Assembly (NCBI RefSeq): GCF_036263595.1
Contig: NZ_DATAGQ010000119.1
Coordinates: 1 to 15,877 of the forward strand
DNA: 15,877 bases
Direction: 5' to 3'
Origin: Geminicoccus sp036263595
GTDB taxonomy: Bacteria; Pseudomonadota; Alphaproteobacteria; Geminicoccales; Geminicoccaceae
Positions within the stretch are counted from its first letter, which is position 1; every line of letters starts with the position of its first letter. Shown one piece after another: positions 1-8,959 of this stretch. A program made the position numbers and the translations under genes. The notes beneath the pieces are model-generated. The model ran no database searches and was not told the DNA's origin. It saw only the letters and a list, made by a program, of their open reading frames with translations.

Positions 1-549
1 CCGCTCCAGCCCCTCGGTCAGCGACGGATCGTCATGGGCGATCCGCATGCCCTTCCCACCTCCACCGGCGGCGGCCTTGACCATCACCGGGTAGCCGATG
101 CTGCGCGCGATCCGGAGCGCTTCCTCCGGGTCCGCGACGGGCTCCACATGGCCCGGCACCACCGAGACGCCTGCCTTCTTCGCCAGGATCTTGCTCTCGA
201 TCTTGTCGCCCATCGCCTGCACGGCGTTCATGGGCGGGCCGATGAACACGATCCCGGCCAGGTCCAGCGCCTCGGCGAAGGCGGCGTTCTCGGACAGGAA
301 GCCATAGCCTGGATGGACGGCCTCGGCCCCTGTCTGCCGGCAGGCCGCCACGATCTTGTCGATGACGAGATAGCTCTCGCGCGCCGCCGCCGGACCGATC
401 GCCACCGCCTCGTCAGCCATCTGCACGTGCAGGGCCTGGGCATCCGCCTCCGAATAGACCGCGACCGTCGCGATCCCCAGCTTCCTGCAGGTACGGATCA
501 CCCGGCAGGCGATCTCACCGCGGTTGGCGATCAGGATCTTCTTGAACAT
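1..549 (-). CDS. pccA: Propionyl-CoA (acyl-CoA) carboxylase biotin carboxylase subunit, N-terminal part
   Basis: Only the first 183 codons are in the window; the 3' end runs off at base 1. I read this protein directly from the minus strand. The biotin carboxylase domain starts immediately (MFKKILIANRGEIACRVIRT). HPGYGFLSEN lies at residues 79-88, MGDK at 113-116, and the glycine-rich ATP-grasp loop GGGGKGM at 162-168. This family uses ATP and bicarbonate to carboxylate biotin on a BCCP domain, normally C-terminal in PccA and therefore out of view here. The start is the ATG at 547-549, 23 bases after the pccB stop, with only a weak purine-rich ribosome site (GGGAAC). Directly downstream of pccB, a propionyl-CoA carboxylase alpha subunit is the best reading. 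Acetyl-CoA accC or methylcrotonyl-CoA carboxylase A cannot be excluded from the N-terminus alone. Confidence 0.88.
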   Translation of the reverse strand, partial: MFKKILIANRGEIACRVIRTCRKLGIATVAVYSEADAQALHVQMADEAVAIGPAAARESYLVIDKIVAACRQTGAEAVHPGYGFLSENAAFAEALDLAGIVFIGPPMNAVQAMGDKIESKILAKKAGVSVVPGHVEPVADPEEALRIARSIGYPVMVKAAAGGGGKGMRIAHDDPSLTEGLER

Positions 550-572
550 TGTTCTTGTTCCCGCGGCAATGA

Positions 573-2105
<1,533 letters not shown>

Positions 2106-2171
2106 CGCCTTCCCCCAACGGCCGCCCTGCCGCTCCCACGGGCCTAGACGTTCCCGAAAGGGACAGGAAGA

Positions 2172-2879
2172 TCACATGCGCAGCGGCGGCGCCACAGCGG
2201 CAACAAACTGGCCGATCGCTTCCAGATCCGACCGCAGCGCCACATGCCGCTTGGTGATCTCGGGATCCTCGCCCCAATGCTCGACCTGGTAGAGGTCGTC
2301 AAGCAGCGCCGCCTCGAACGCCTCGTCAGGGCCCAGCACCGCTTCCACCATGGCAAGGCCCAGCACGAGCGAGCTGGTTGCCGTGACAGCGGCGTGCAGG
2401 GCCACCAGGTGCCAGGGGTCCATGCCCTCCACCACCGGCGTCAGCCGCAGGGCTGCCTCGCGCGGCACGGGCTGCGGCAGCATCGTGCGGAACACCGGCA
2501 GCCGGACATCGAAGGAACGTTCCAGCCAGTCCAGCCATGGCTGCCAGGTCTCGTCCTGACGGCGTGCGAGATCGGCAGGATTGCCGGCACGGTAGCAGAG
2601 CATGTCCGTCTCGAGATACTCCATGACCTGCCGGATCGCCGGTTCCCGCCGCGCCGGCATGAGGTCGATGGCGGTCGTGGCCAGCCGCGTGAGCCGCATG
2701 TCAGGTGCTCGCACCTCGTCGTGCTGCGCCTCCCACTCCGAGGCAATGGCCAGGGCCAGCGCCTCGGTCGGAAGCTCCAGCAGTTGACGCATCGGCGTGC
2801 GGATCGGCTTGTCGTCAAGAAGGACCTGCCAGACCTGCCCCTGCCGGGCGGTCGAGACGGCCTTGTAGAAGCGCTTCAT
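2172..2879 (-). CDS. ATP12 family F1-ATPase assembly chaperone
   Basis: This 235-residue protein matches the ATP12 family in length and layout. The N-terminus (KRFYKAV, then VLLDDKPIRTP at 19-29) is the family signature. It is followed by the helical region with EWEAQ (48-52), LTRLATTAID (63-72) and YLETDMLCYRAG (88-99), and by the WLDWLE segment. ATP12 proteins bind the F1 alpha subunit during assembly of the F1F0 ATP synthase; bacterial members are largely restricted to alphaproteobacteria, the relatives of mitochondria. The ATG at 2877-2879 overlaps the TGA of the HAD gene upstream (ATGA), so its translation is probably coupled. The ribosome site is weak (TGGGAC). No signal peptide is visible; it should act in the cytoplasm. 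The F1F0 genes are not in this window. Confidence 0.93.
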   Translation of the reverse strand: MKRFYKAVSTARQGQVWQVLLDDKPIRTPMRQLLELPTEALALAIASEWEAQHDEVRAPDMRLTRLATTAIDLMPARREPAIRQVMEYLETDMLCYRAGNPADLARRQDETWQPWLDWLERSFDVRLPVFRTMLPQPVPREAALRLTPVVEGMDPWHLVALHAAVTATSSLVLGLAMVEAVLGPDEAFEAALLDDLYQVEHWGEDPEITKRHVALRSDLEAIGQFVAAVAPPLRM

Positions 2880-3532
2880 GTAAGTCCCAGGATGGGATGT
2901 AGCTGGTCCGGATGATGGGCGACATGGGCCGCTCCGGCTTCGAACAGCCGCTCGACCGGATGGTTGCCCCAGGCGACCCCGACCGGCAGAGCGCCCGCCG
3001 CCTTCGCCATCAGGATGTCGAACGCGGTGTCACCGATGACGACGGTGGACGCCGCGTCCGCTCCGGTTTCGGCCAGCGCCTGCAGCACCATGGCCGGGTG
3101 GGGCTTGGAGGGATGACGACATGCAGTCTGGAAGGTCACGAACCGTTCGGCCAATTCGTGATGCGCCAGGATCGCGTCCAGGCCGCGCCGGCTGTTGCCC
3201 GTCACGATCCCCAGCAGCATGTCAGGCTCGTCCGCCAGGCGGTCCAGCAGGTCGAGCACGCCCGGAAACAAGGGTTCAGCATGGACGCCGTTGGCCCGGT
3301 ACTTCCAATAGTGACGGCCAAAGGCCGCACCGATGGCAGCCCGATCCTCGGCTCCCATCTGCGGACGCCAGAACTCCATGCATTCGGCCACCGACAGCCC
3401 AATGGCGGACCGCAGGGTCAGCTCGTCGGGCGGCGCTTCGCCAAATTCGACGAAGGCGTCTTCCGCAGCCGCGACAATCAGCGCGCCGCTGTCGACCAGG
3501 GTACCGTCGCAATCGAACAGGATTAGCCTCAC
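2876..3532 (-). CDS. HAD-superfamily phosphatase, phosphoglycolate-phosphatase-like
   Basis: This 218-residue protein has all four HAD motifs. Motif I is FDCDGTLVDS (6-15), with nucleophile D7 and acid/base D9. Motif II is IVTGNS (109-114, T111). Motif III is K143 in SKPHP. Motif IV is VVIGDTAFDI (164-173), with Mg-binding D168 and D172. The helical cap lies between about residues 15 and 85, which makes it subfamily IA, close to phosphoglycolate phosphatases and to phosphatases often paired with RluA-type synthases. The substrate cannot be read from sequence. Translation starts at GTG (3530-3532), which overlaps the TGA of the pseudouridine synthase gene (GTGA). A GGAGG ribosome site lies 7 bases upstream inside the previous gene's last codons. 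It overlaps the ATP12 gene by four bases downstream. Confidence 0.93.
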   Translation of the reverse strand: MRLILFDCDGTLVDSGALIVAAAEDAFVEFGEAPPDELTLRSAIGLSVAECMEFWRPQMGAEDRAAIGAAFGRHYWKYRANGVHAEPLFPGVLDLLDRLADEPDMLLGIVTGNSRRGLDAILAHHELAERFVTFQTACRHPSKPHPAMVLQALAETGADAASTVVIGDTAFDILMAKAAGALPVGVAWGNHPVERLFEAGAAHVAHHPDQLHPILGLT

Positions 3533-4530
3533 CGGCGCTCCTCCGGCCAGTCGTCCAGCCGCGCGTAGGGGGGAAGCGTCCGGTTCAGGCCCATCCAGGC
3601 CAGCGCCTCCTTGATCGGCTGGTCAGGCTCCGCGACCAGCCGCAGGCGCCCTCCATCGGGATGCGGCAGGTCCAGCTCGCGGGCATGCAGGGCAAGTTCG
3701 GAGGGTGCGCCAGTCGGATGAGCATCCTTCCCGCCATACTTGCCGTCGCCCAGGATCGGGAAGCCGGACAGGGCACAGTGCGCGCGAAGCTGATGCGTGC
3801 GCCCGGTCAGAGGCATCAGCCCCAGCCAGGCCGCCACCTTGGCGTTCGCTTCCAGCACCCGGAAGGCGGTCCTGGCGTGACGGGCTTCGTCGCTCTCGCT
3901 GGCGGTCATCTTCTCGCGCCCAGCACCTCCGCCCTTCTCCAGCGCAAGATCGATCACGCCCACATCGCGCTTGGGCCGGCCGACCACGACGGCCCAGTAC
4001 AGCTTGCGGATCTTGTGCTGCTGGAAGGCGAACGACAGGCTACGGGCCGCCGCCGCGGTCTTGGCCAGCACCAGCACACCGGATGTGTCGCGGTCGAGGC
4101 GGTGGACCAGCCGGGGCTTCTCGCCGTTCTTGTCAAGGAAGAGCTGCATCAGCCCGTCCACATGCCGCGTCGTCCCGCTGCCGCCCTGGACGGCGAGGCC
4201 GGCCGGCTTAGCGATGGCCAGCAAGGCGTCGTCCTCGTGGATCACGAGGCTGCGCATCATCGCGGCATCCCGCTCCGACGGCATCTGGGACGGCTTGGGC
4301 TGCAGCAGCGGCACGTCCGGCTCGATCGGGAGCGGGGGGATGCGAACGACCTGCCCGGGCATCAGGCGCGAGGAGGCGTCGATCCGCTTGCCGTCCAGCC
4401 GGAACTGGCCCGTCCGCAGCAGCTTCTGCATGCGCCCGAACGGAAGGTCGGGAAAATGAGTCTTGCACCAGCGATCGAACCGCCAGTCTGCTTCACTCTT
4501 GGCAACCGTCTTCTGCTCGACGCCGGTCAC
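3529..4530 (-). CDS. RluA-family 23S rRNA pseudouridine synthase (RluC-like)
   Basis: This 333-residue protein isomerises uridine to pseudouridine in RNA, most likely 23S rRNA. An S4-type RNA-binding domain occupies about residues 17-70 (GRMQKLLRTGQFRLDGKR). The catalytic domain follows, with VHRLDRDTSGVLVLAK (142-157) carrying the catalytic Asp147, and the family motif GRTHQLRAH (243-251). Length and the S4 domain favour RluC/RluD-type over the shorter RluA itself; the exact target uridines cannot be told. The start is GTG at 4528-4530, overlapping the rarA TGA by four bases. AAGGAG lies 8 bases upstream within the last rarA codons, which supports this start. There is a Gly-Gly-rich insert (KGGGAGREKMTAS) at 199-211. 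Confidence 0.94.
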   Translation of the reverse strand: MTGVEQKTVAKSEADWRFDRWCKTHFPDLPFGRMQKLLRTGQFRLDGKRIDASSRLMPGQVVRIPPLPIEPDVPLLQPKPSQMPSERDAAMMRSLVIHEDDALLAIAKPAGLAVQGGSGTTRHVDGLMQLFLDKNGEKPRLVHRLDRDTSGVLVLAKTAAAARSLSFAFQQHKIRKLYWAVVVGRPKRDVGVIDLALEKGGGAGREKMTASESDEARHARTAFRVLEANAKVAAWLGLMPLTGRTHQLRAHCALSGFPILGDGKYGGKDAHPTGAPSELALHARELDLPHPDGGRLRLVAEPDQPIKEALAWMGLNRTLPPYARLDDWPEERR

Positions 4531-5864
4531 TGCGGGCGCTCCTTTTCCTGACGCTCCGCCCGGAGCTGCTTCAGCCTGACCAGCCGCTCGGCGATGCGGG
4601 CCTCGATGCCCTGATCGGTGGGGCGGTAGAAGGACGGCCGCTGCATGCCGTCCGGGAAGTAGTTCTGGCCGGAGAACCGTTCCGGCGCATCGTGATCGTA
4701 CTGGTAGTCCTGCCCGTACCCCAGCTCCTTCATGAGCTTGGTCGGCGCGTTCAGGATCGTGGCCGGCGGCATCAGAGAGCCGGTTTCCCTGGCTGCGGCG
4801 CGCGCGGCCTTGTAGGCCATGTAGACCGCGTTCGATTTCGGTGCGGCAGCCATGTAGATGACGGCTTGCGCCAGGGCCAGCTCGCCCTCCGGGCTGCCCA
4901 GGCGCTCATAGGTCGTTGCTGCCGCCAGCGCCTGCTCGATGGCGCGCGGATCGGCTAGGCCGACATCCTCGACCGCCATGCGCACGATCCGCCGGGCGAG
5001 GAAGCGCGGATCCTCGCCACCCTCGAGCATCCGGCAGAACCAGTAGAGCGACGCGTCCGGATCGGATCCGCGCACCGATTTGTGCAGGGCGCTGATGAGG
5101 TTGTAATGGCTCTCCTGCGCCCGGTCGTAGAGCGGCATCCGCCGCTGCAGCACCTGACCAAGCCGCTCCGGGTCGAGCGCCTGGTCTTCCGGCAGGTCGG
5201 CCAAGGCCTCGACCAGGTTCAAGAGATAGCGGCCGTCCCCGTCAGCCATCTCGCACAGCCGGGCACGTGCCTGCTCCGTCAGGGGAAGTCGATGCCCGAG
5301 CGCAGCCTCGCCTCTGCTCACCAGCCCATCCAGGGCCGGGCCGTCCAGGCGATGCAGGACGAGCACCTGGCAGCGCGACAGCAAGGCCGGCACCAGCGCA
5401 AAGGACGGATTTTCGGTCGTGGCGCCCACGAGCGTCACGGTGCCGTCCTCGACCTCGTGGAGCAGGCCATCCTGCTGGGCACGATTATAGCGGTGGATCT
5501 CGTCGATGAAGAGGAGCGGGTGCCGGCCGTTCGAGCGCAGCTTGCGGGCGTCCTCGAAGCTCTTGCGCAGGTCGGCCACGCCCGACATCACGGCCGACAG
5601 CTCCAGGAGCGGCTCGCCCACCGCGTCGGCCAGGATGCGGGCCAGCGTGGTCTTGCCACAGCCGGGCGGTCCCCAGAGGATCATCGACTGGAGCCGGCCC
5701 TTGGCCAGCATGCGCGCCAGCGGCGCATCGGGTGCGAACAGCTGTTCCTGCCCGACCATGTCCTCCACCCGGACGGGGCGGAGGCGGTCGGCCAGCGGCC
5801 GGTCGGCCTCTTCCCGCCGCCGTCGCCTGCCATGGACCGCAGGCGTCTCGCCGAACAGGTCCAT
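4527..5864 (-). CDS. rarA: Replication-associated recombination protein A, AAA+ ATPase
   Basis: This 445-residue protein is RarA/MgsA, a relative of clamp-loader subunits and eukaryotic WRNIP1 that acts at stalled replication forks. The AAA+ core has a Walker A GPPGCGKTT (65-73), a Walker B LLFIDEIHR (117-125) and the sensor-1 segment GATTENPSF (147-155), which is characteristic of RarA. The C-terminal half is the MgsA tetramerisation region, with SALHKSVRGSDPDASLYW followed by RMLEGGEDPRFLARR and a conserved KELGYGQDYQYDHD segment. I place the start at the ATG at 5862-5864 rather than the TTG one codon earlier, because that ATG shares a base with the protease stop (TGATG). The last codons contain the ribosome site for the downstream synthase. 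Lys/Gln-rich C-terminus; full length, no sign of damage. Confidence 0.95.
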   Translation of the reverse strand: MDLFGETPAVHGRRRRREEADRPLADRLRPVRVEDMVGQEQLFAPDAPLARMLAKGRLQSMILWGPPGCGKTTLARILADAVGEPLLELSAVMSGVADLRKSFEDARKLRSNGRHPLLFIDEIHRYNRAQQDGLLHEVEDGTVTLVGATTENPSFALVPALLSRCQVLVLHRLDGPALDGLVSRGEAALGHRLPLTEQARARLCEMADGDGRYLLNLVEALADLPEDQALDPERLGQVLQRRMPLYDRAQESHYNLISALHKSVRGSDPDASLYWFCRMLEGGEDPRFLARRIVRMAVEDVGLADPRAIEQALAAATTYERLGSPEGELALAQAVIYMAAAPKSNAVYMAYKAARAAARETGSLMPPATILNAPTKLMKELGYGQDYQYDHDAPERFSGQNYFPDGMQRPSFYRPTDQGIEARIAERLVRLKQLRAERQEKERPQ

Positions 5865-7282
5865 CAACTGCCGACCCGGAACTGGTAGAGCCTGCCGCCA
5901 CTCTTCACGGTCATCGCAAACGGGCGTCCTCGCCTCGGCAGCGCCGACTGGAGTTCGTCGACCGTCTCGACTTCCTCGTCGTTGATCGCCACGATCATAT
6001 CCCCGACCTCCAGGTTCATGTAGGCCGCCCGCGAACCGCGCTCGACGGCGACGATCACGACTCCCGTCTCGAACGGGTCCAGACCGAGCCGTTCGTTGAA
6101 CCCCGGCGACATATTCGCGGCGGTGGCACCGCCAAGCGGGTGGTTGGCCGGAAAGGCGGTGAGGTCGGGTGCAGGTCGCTGCGGCGCCTCGGCCCGTTCC
6201 ACCTGCACCGTCCGTTCCTTGCCACGCCGGAAGACTCCGAGCCGCGCGCGCGTACCGAGTTGCTGGAGCGATAGCCGGTAGCCGAAGCTGGCCGGATCGT
6301 CGACAGCCACCCCGTCGACCGACAGGATCACGTCGCCGGTACGAAGCCCGGCCTCGTCAGCCGGCCCTCCGGGCCAGATCTTGCCGACAAGGACTCCCTG
6401 CGGGCGTGCAAGGCCCAGGCTCTCGGCCATCCCCACGTCCACGCTCTGCAGGGCGGCTCCCAGCCACGGGCGCGAGACTTCCTGCGTGCCCGCTACGACG
6501 CTCTCGAGCCGCACCCGCACCAGATCGGCCGGAATCGCAAAACCTATCCCGATGGAGCCACCGGAGCGCGAAAAGATGGCGGTATTGATCCCGACCAGCC
6601 GCCCCTCCAGGTCGACCAGCGCTCCCCCGGAGTTGCCCGGGTTGATCGCGGCATCCGTCTGGATGAAGGACACATCCCGCTCCAGTCCCTCCGCCGTGCG
6701 GTTCGTCGCCGAGACGATGCCGGACGTGACAGTCTGGCCGATCCCGAACGGATTGCCGATGGCAAGCACGAGATCACCCACCTGCAGCGCGTCCGAGCGC
6801 GCAAGCGGCAAGGTCGGCAGGGTCTCACCGTCCGTGTCGATCTTCAGGAAGGCCAGGTCGGCACGCTCGTCGCGGGACAGAAGGGTCGCCTCGAAGGCCC
6901 GGCGGTCGGCCAGGATCACGGTGATCTGGTCGGCACCCTCGATCACATGGTTATTGGTCACGACCACACCATCCGGCCGGAGCATCACGCCGGAGCCCAA
7001 CGAGTTCTCCACCCTTTGCCGCTCGGGCGGCCGACCAGGACCGTTCCGTCCGAAGAAGAATTCGAGCAACGGATCGCTCAGATAGGGTTGGCGGCGGGCC
7101 GCCACCTCGCGGGAAGTCTGGATATTGACGACGGCCGGAGCTGCCCTGCGGACGACCGGCGCAAAGCTGAGGCGCACTTCCTCCACCGACGTCGGCACAC
7201 GACGCTGCTCCTGGGCAGGTGCCGGAACTGCCAGGGCCAGCATGGCCAGGGCCAGGAGAATAGGCAGCGTCGACACGCGCAT
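5864..7282 (-). CDS. Do-family (HtrA/DegP/DegQ-like) periplasmic serine protease
   Basis: This 472-residue envelope protease/chaperone starts at the ATG at 7280-7282. That start gives a signal peptide (MRVSTLPILLALAMLALAVP) with likely cleavage after APA at residue 23. The catalytic triad is H112 (TNNHVIEG), D142 (RADLAFLK) and S218 (INPGNSGG). Two PDZ domains follow, at about 272-360 (WLGAALQSVDVGMAESLGL) and 385-465 (GVVIVAVERGSRA, GDMIVAINDEEV). The loop between the mature N-terminus and the protease core is short (FFFGRNGPGRPP), more like DegQ than E. coli DegP. An open frame extends 41 codons further up to a GTG overlapping the rplQ stop, but it would bury the signal peptide, so I reject it. 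GGAAGGA lies about 10 bases before the ATG. Its stop overlaps the rarA start (TGATG). DegP, DegQ or MucD-type naming cannot be settled. Confidence 0.95.
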   Translation of the reverse strand: MRVSTLPILLALAMLALAVPAPAQEQRRVPTSVEEVRLSFAPVVRRAAPAVVNIQTSREVAARRQPYLSDPLLEFFFGRNGPGRPPERQRVENSLGSGVMLRPDGVVVTNNHVIEGADQITVILADRRAFEATLLSRDERADLAFLKIDTDGETLPTLPLARSDALQVGDLVLAIGNPFGIGQTVTSGIVSATNRTAEGLERDVSFIQTDAAINPGNSGGALVDLEGRLVGINTAIFSRSGGSIGIGFAIPADLVRVRLESVVAGTQEVSRPWLGAALQSVDVGMAESLGLARPQGVLVGKIWPGGPADEAGLRTGDVILSVDGVAVDDPASFGYRLSLQQLGTRARLGVFRRGKERTVQVERAEAPQRPAPDLTAFPANHPLGGATAANMSPGFNERLGLDPFETGVVIVAVERGSRAAYMNLEVGDMIVAINDEEVETVDELQSALPRRGRPFAMTVKSGGRLYQFRVGS

Positions 7283-7311
7283 CCGCGCCAGTTCCTTCCC
7301 GATAACGACAA

Positions 7312-7335
7312 GGGCCGGACGTCGCCGTCCGGCCC
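7312..7335 (-). terminator. GC-rich hairpin after rplQ: terminator or protease-gene leader stem
   Basis: A perfect 10-bp stem (GGGCCGGACG / CGTCCGGCCC) closes a GCGA loop, a GNRA-type tetraloop on the transcribed strand. It is followed by TTGTCGTTATC, which is U-enriched but not a clean U-tract. It sits 66 bases after the rplQ stop and 29 bases before the protease start. Position fits the end of the ribosomal operon. The weak tail, and the lack of an obvious promoter between hairpin and protease gene, leave leaky termination or a 5' stabilising stem as alternatives. Confidence 0.6.
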
Positions 7336-7340
7336 TGCCG

Positions 7341-7369
7341 ATATGGGGATCGCTGCTGCTGTTCGAAAG
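7341..7369 (-). promoter_or_regulatory. Possible RpoH (heat-shock sigma) promoter for the protease gene
   Basis: On the minus strand CCCCATAT (7341-7348) matches the sigma32 -10 consensus CCCCATnT. The element CTTTCGA (7363-7369), 14 bases upstream, matches CTTGAAA at four of seven positions. A start about 7 bases downstream of the -10 would fall near 7334-7336, at the base of the 7312-7335 hairpin. A stress promoter would suit an HtrA-type protease, but the -35 match is weak and this is a by-eye call. Confidence 0.3.
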
Positions 7370-7401
7370 CCGCGGCCGTTCAGGCCGAGTCGGCTCTCCG
7401 A

Positions 7402-7833
7402 TCACGCCGCTGCGAGAGCCTCGTCTTCATCCTCACGAACCTGGACGGGCCCGCTGTCCTTGCCCTTGGCGTCCATGTCGCGGTCGACGAACTCGATCAC
7501 GGCCACCGGCGCATTGTCGCCATAACGGAAACCTGCCTTGAGGATCCGCACATAGCCGCCGGGGCGGTTGTTGTAGCGCGGCCCCAGGACCTCGACGAGC
7601 TTCTTTGCCGTGGCCTCGCTGCGGGTCCGGGCGATCAGGAGACGCCGCGCGGCCAGGTCGCCCTTGCGGGCGAGCGTGACCATCTTCTCGACGATCGGAC
7701 GCAGTTCCTTGGCCTTGGGGAGGGTCGTCACGATCTGCTCGTGCTTGACCAGAGCGCTCACCAGATTGGCGAACATCGCCTGCCGGTGGGAGCTGTCGCG
7801 GCTGAACGCCCGACCGCTGACACGATGACGCAT
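7402..7833 (-). CDS. rplQ: 50S ribosomal protein L17
   Basis: This 143-residue protein is L17, a large-subunit protein near the exit-tunnel face of 23S rRNA. The opening MRHRVSGRAFSRDSSHRQAM and the segments LVKHEQIVTTLPKAKELRP and YGDNAPVAVIEFVDRD are the family's conserved blocks. The C-terminus has an acidic tail (REDEDEALAAA) of about 25 residues beyond the minimal bacterial L17; tails of this kind are common in alphaproteobacteria. The ATG at 7831-7833 has a clear GGAAGG ribosome site five bases upstream. It is the last gene of the rpsM-rpsK-rpoA-rplQ block, as usual. It is followed by a strong hairpin. Confidence 0.97.
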   Translation of the reverse strand: MRHRVSGRAFSRDSSHRQAMFANLVSALVKHEQIVTTLPKAKELRPIVEKMVTLARKGDLAARRLLIARTRSEATAKKLVEVLGPRYNNRPGGYVRILKAGFRYGDNAPVAVIEFVDRDMDAKGKDSGPVQVREDEDEALAAA

Positions 7834-7855
7834 GATGACCTTCCGACTTCAACCT

Positions 7856-7871
7856 GCGGCCAGACGGCCGC
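7856..7871 (-). other. Small GC hairpin in the rpoA-rplQ gap
   Basis: A 6-bp all-GC stem (GCGGCC / GGCCGC) with a four-base GTCT loop lies in the 75-base gap between rpoA and rplQ, 22 bases before the rplQ start codon. It leaves the GGAAGG ribosome site exposed. It has no U-tract, so it is not a terminator. It could be a processing or stability element, or chance in GC-rich DNA. Confidence 0.3.
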
Positions 7872-7908
7872 GCTCAAGCTACACTCTGTCCCGAAGTTCG
7901 CGAGAACC

Positions 7909-8925
7909 TCAGAACGGTTCCTCGACCTTGCGGGCCAGCTCTTCGATGTTCTCCGGCGGCCAGCCCGGCACCTCCATGCCGAGATGCAGGCCCATCTGCG
8001 CCAGCACTTCCTTGATCTCGTTCAAGGACTTGCGGCCGAAGTTCGGCGTGCGCAGCATCTCCGCCTCGGTCTTCTGAACGAGATCGCCGATATAGACGAT
8101 GTTGTCGTTCTTCAGGCAGTTGGCGGAGCGGACCGACAGTTCCAGCTCGTCGACCTTGCGCAGCAGGTTCGGGTTGAACGGCAGATCGCGCTTGATCTCG
8201 CCGGCCCCGTGGACCTGCGGCTCCTCGAAGTTGATGAATAGCTGCAGCTGATCCTGCAGGATGCGGGCGGCCAGCGCCAGCGCATCTTCCGGACCGACCG
8301 AGCCGTCCGTCTCGATCTGCAGGGTCAGCCGGTCATAGTCGGTCTGCTGACCGACACGGCTGTTGTCGACCTTGTAGGCGACCTTGCGGACCGGACTGTA
8401 GATCGCGTCGATGGCGATCAGGCCGATCGGCGCGTCCTCGGCCTTGTTCAGGTGAGCCGCGACATAGCCCTTGCCGGTCTGCACGATCAGTTCGACCGAC
8501 AGCTTGCCGCCCTGGTCGACGTGGCAGATCACATGGTCAGGATCCATGATCTCGACGTCGTGCGGCGTCTCGATCATGCCGGCCGTGACGACAGCCGGTC
8601 CCTCGACCTTCAGATAGCAGCGCTTGGGCGTCTCGCCATGGCCGCGGATGCCGATCGTCTTGAGGTTCAGGACGATGTCGGTGACGTCCTCGCGGACGCC
8701 TGGGATGGTGGCGAACTCGTGCAGCACGCCGTCGATCTGCACCGACGTGATCGCTGCACCCTGGAGCGACGACAGGAGAACACGGCGCAGCGCATTGCCG
8801 ATCGTGATGCCGAAGCCGCGCTCGAGCGGCTCCACGATCACGGTCGCCTCACGATCCGGACGCCGGCCGACCTGGATGTCGAGCTTCTGGGGCTTGATCA
8901 GCTCATGCCAGTTCCGTTGGATCAC
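7909..8925 (-). CDS. rpoA: DNA-directed RNA polymerase alpha subunit
   Basis: This 338-residue protein is the RNA polymerase alpha subunit. The N-terminal dimerisation and beta/beta'-binding domain (about 1-235) includes LERGFGITIGNALRRVLLSS (34-53). A linker is followed by the C-terminal domain (about 250-325), with LSVRSANCLKN (263-273; R266 corresponds to the E. coli UP-element contact R265) and TPNFGRKSLNEIKEVL (293-308). I place the start at the GTG at 8923-8925, giving MIQRNWHELIKP as in other alphaproteobacteria, with GAGAGG 6 bases before it. A TTG nine codons further up would add an unconserved leader. rpsD does not precede it, which is normal in this class. The 90-base gap to rpsK holds a long hairpin. 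Confidence 0.97.
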   Translation of the reverse strand: MIQRNWHELIKPQKLDIQVGRRPDREATVIVEPLERGFGITIGNALRRVLLSSLQGAAITSVQIDGVLHEFATIPGVREDVTDIVLNLKTIGIRGHGETPKRCYLKVEGPAVVTAGMIETPHDVEIMDPDHVICHVDQGGKLSVELIVQTGKGYVAAHLNKAEDAPIGLIAIDAIYSPVRKVAYKVDNSRVGQQTDYDRLTLQIETDGSVGPEDALALAARILQDQLQLFINFEEPQVHGAGEIKRDLPFNPNLLRKVDELELSVRSANCLKNDNIVYIGDLVQKTEAEMLRTPNFGRKSLNEIKEVLAQMGLHLGMEVPGWPPENIEELARKVEEPF

Positions 8926-8931
8926 GGGATG

Positions 8932-8937
8932 CCTCTC
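8932..8937 (-). promoter_or_regulatory. Ribosome binding site deciding the rpoA start
   Basis: GAGAGG on the minus strand ends 6 bases before the GTG at 8923-8925. It falls inside the extra codons of the longer TTG-initiated frame, so it supports the GTG start and the conserved N-terminus. Confidence 0.7.
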
Positions 8938-8959
8938 AGGAACGACGATCAATCGAACG

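Noticed and set aside
2106..2171. Possible terminator in the ATP12-pccB gap (CCC-TTTC-GGG)
   Set aside because: The stem is only four base pairs and has no U-tract.
3121..4551. A 476-codon open frame on the plus strand
   Set aside because: It lies opposite the HAD and pseudouridine synthase genes, which have clear motifs. The translation is low-complexity, rich in Arg, Gln, His and Pro, as expected for antisense frames in GC-rich DNA.
7283..7405. A 41-residue N-terminal extension of the protease from a GTG overlapping the rplQ stop
   Set aside because: It would place the signal peptide internally and run through the hairpin. The ATG at 7282 has a ribosome site and begins a textbook signal peptide.
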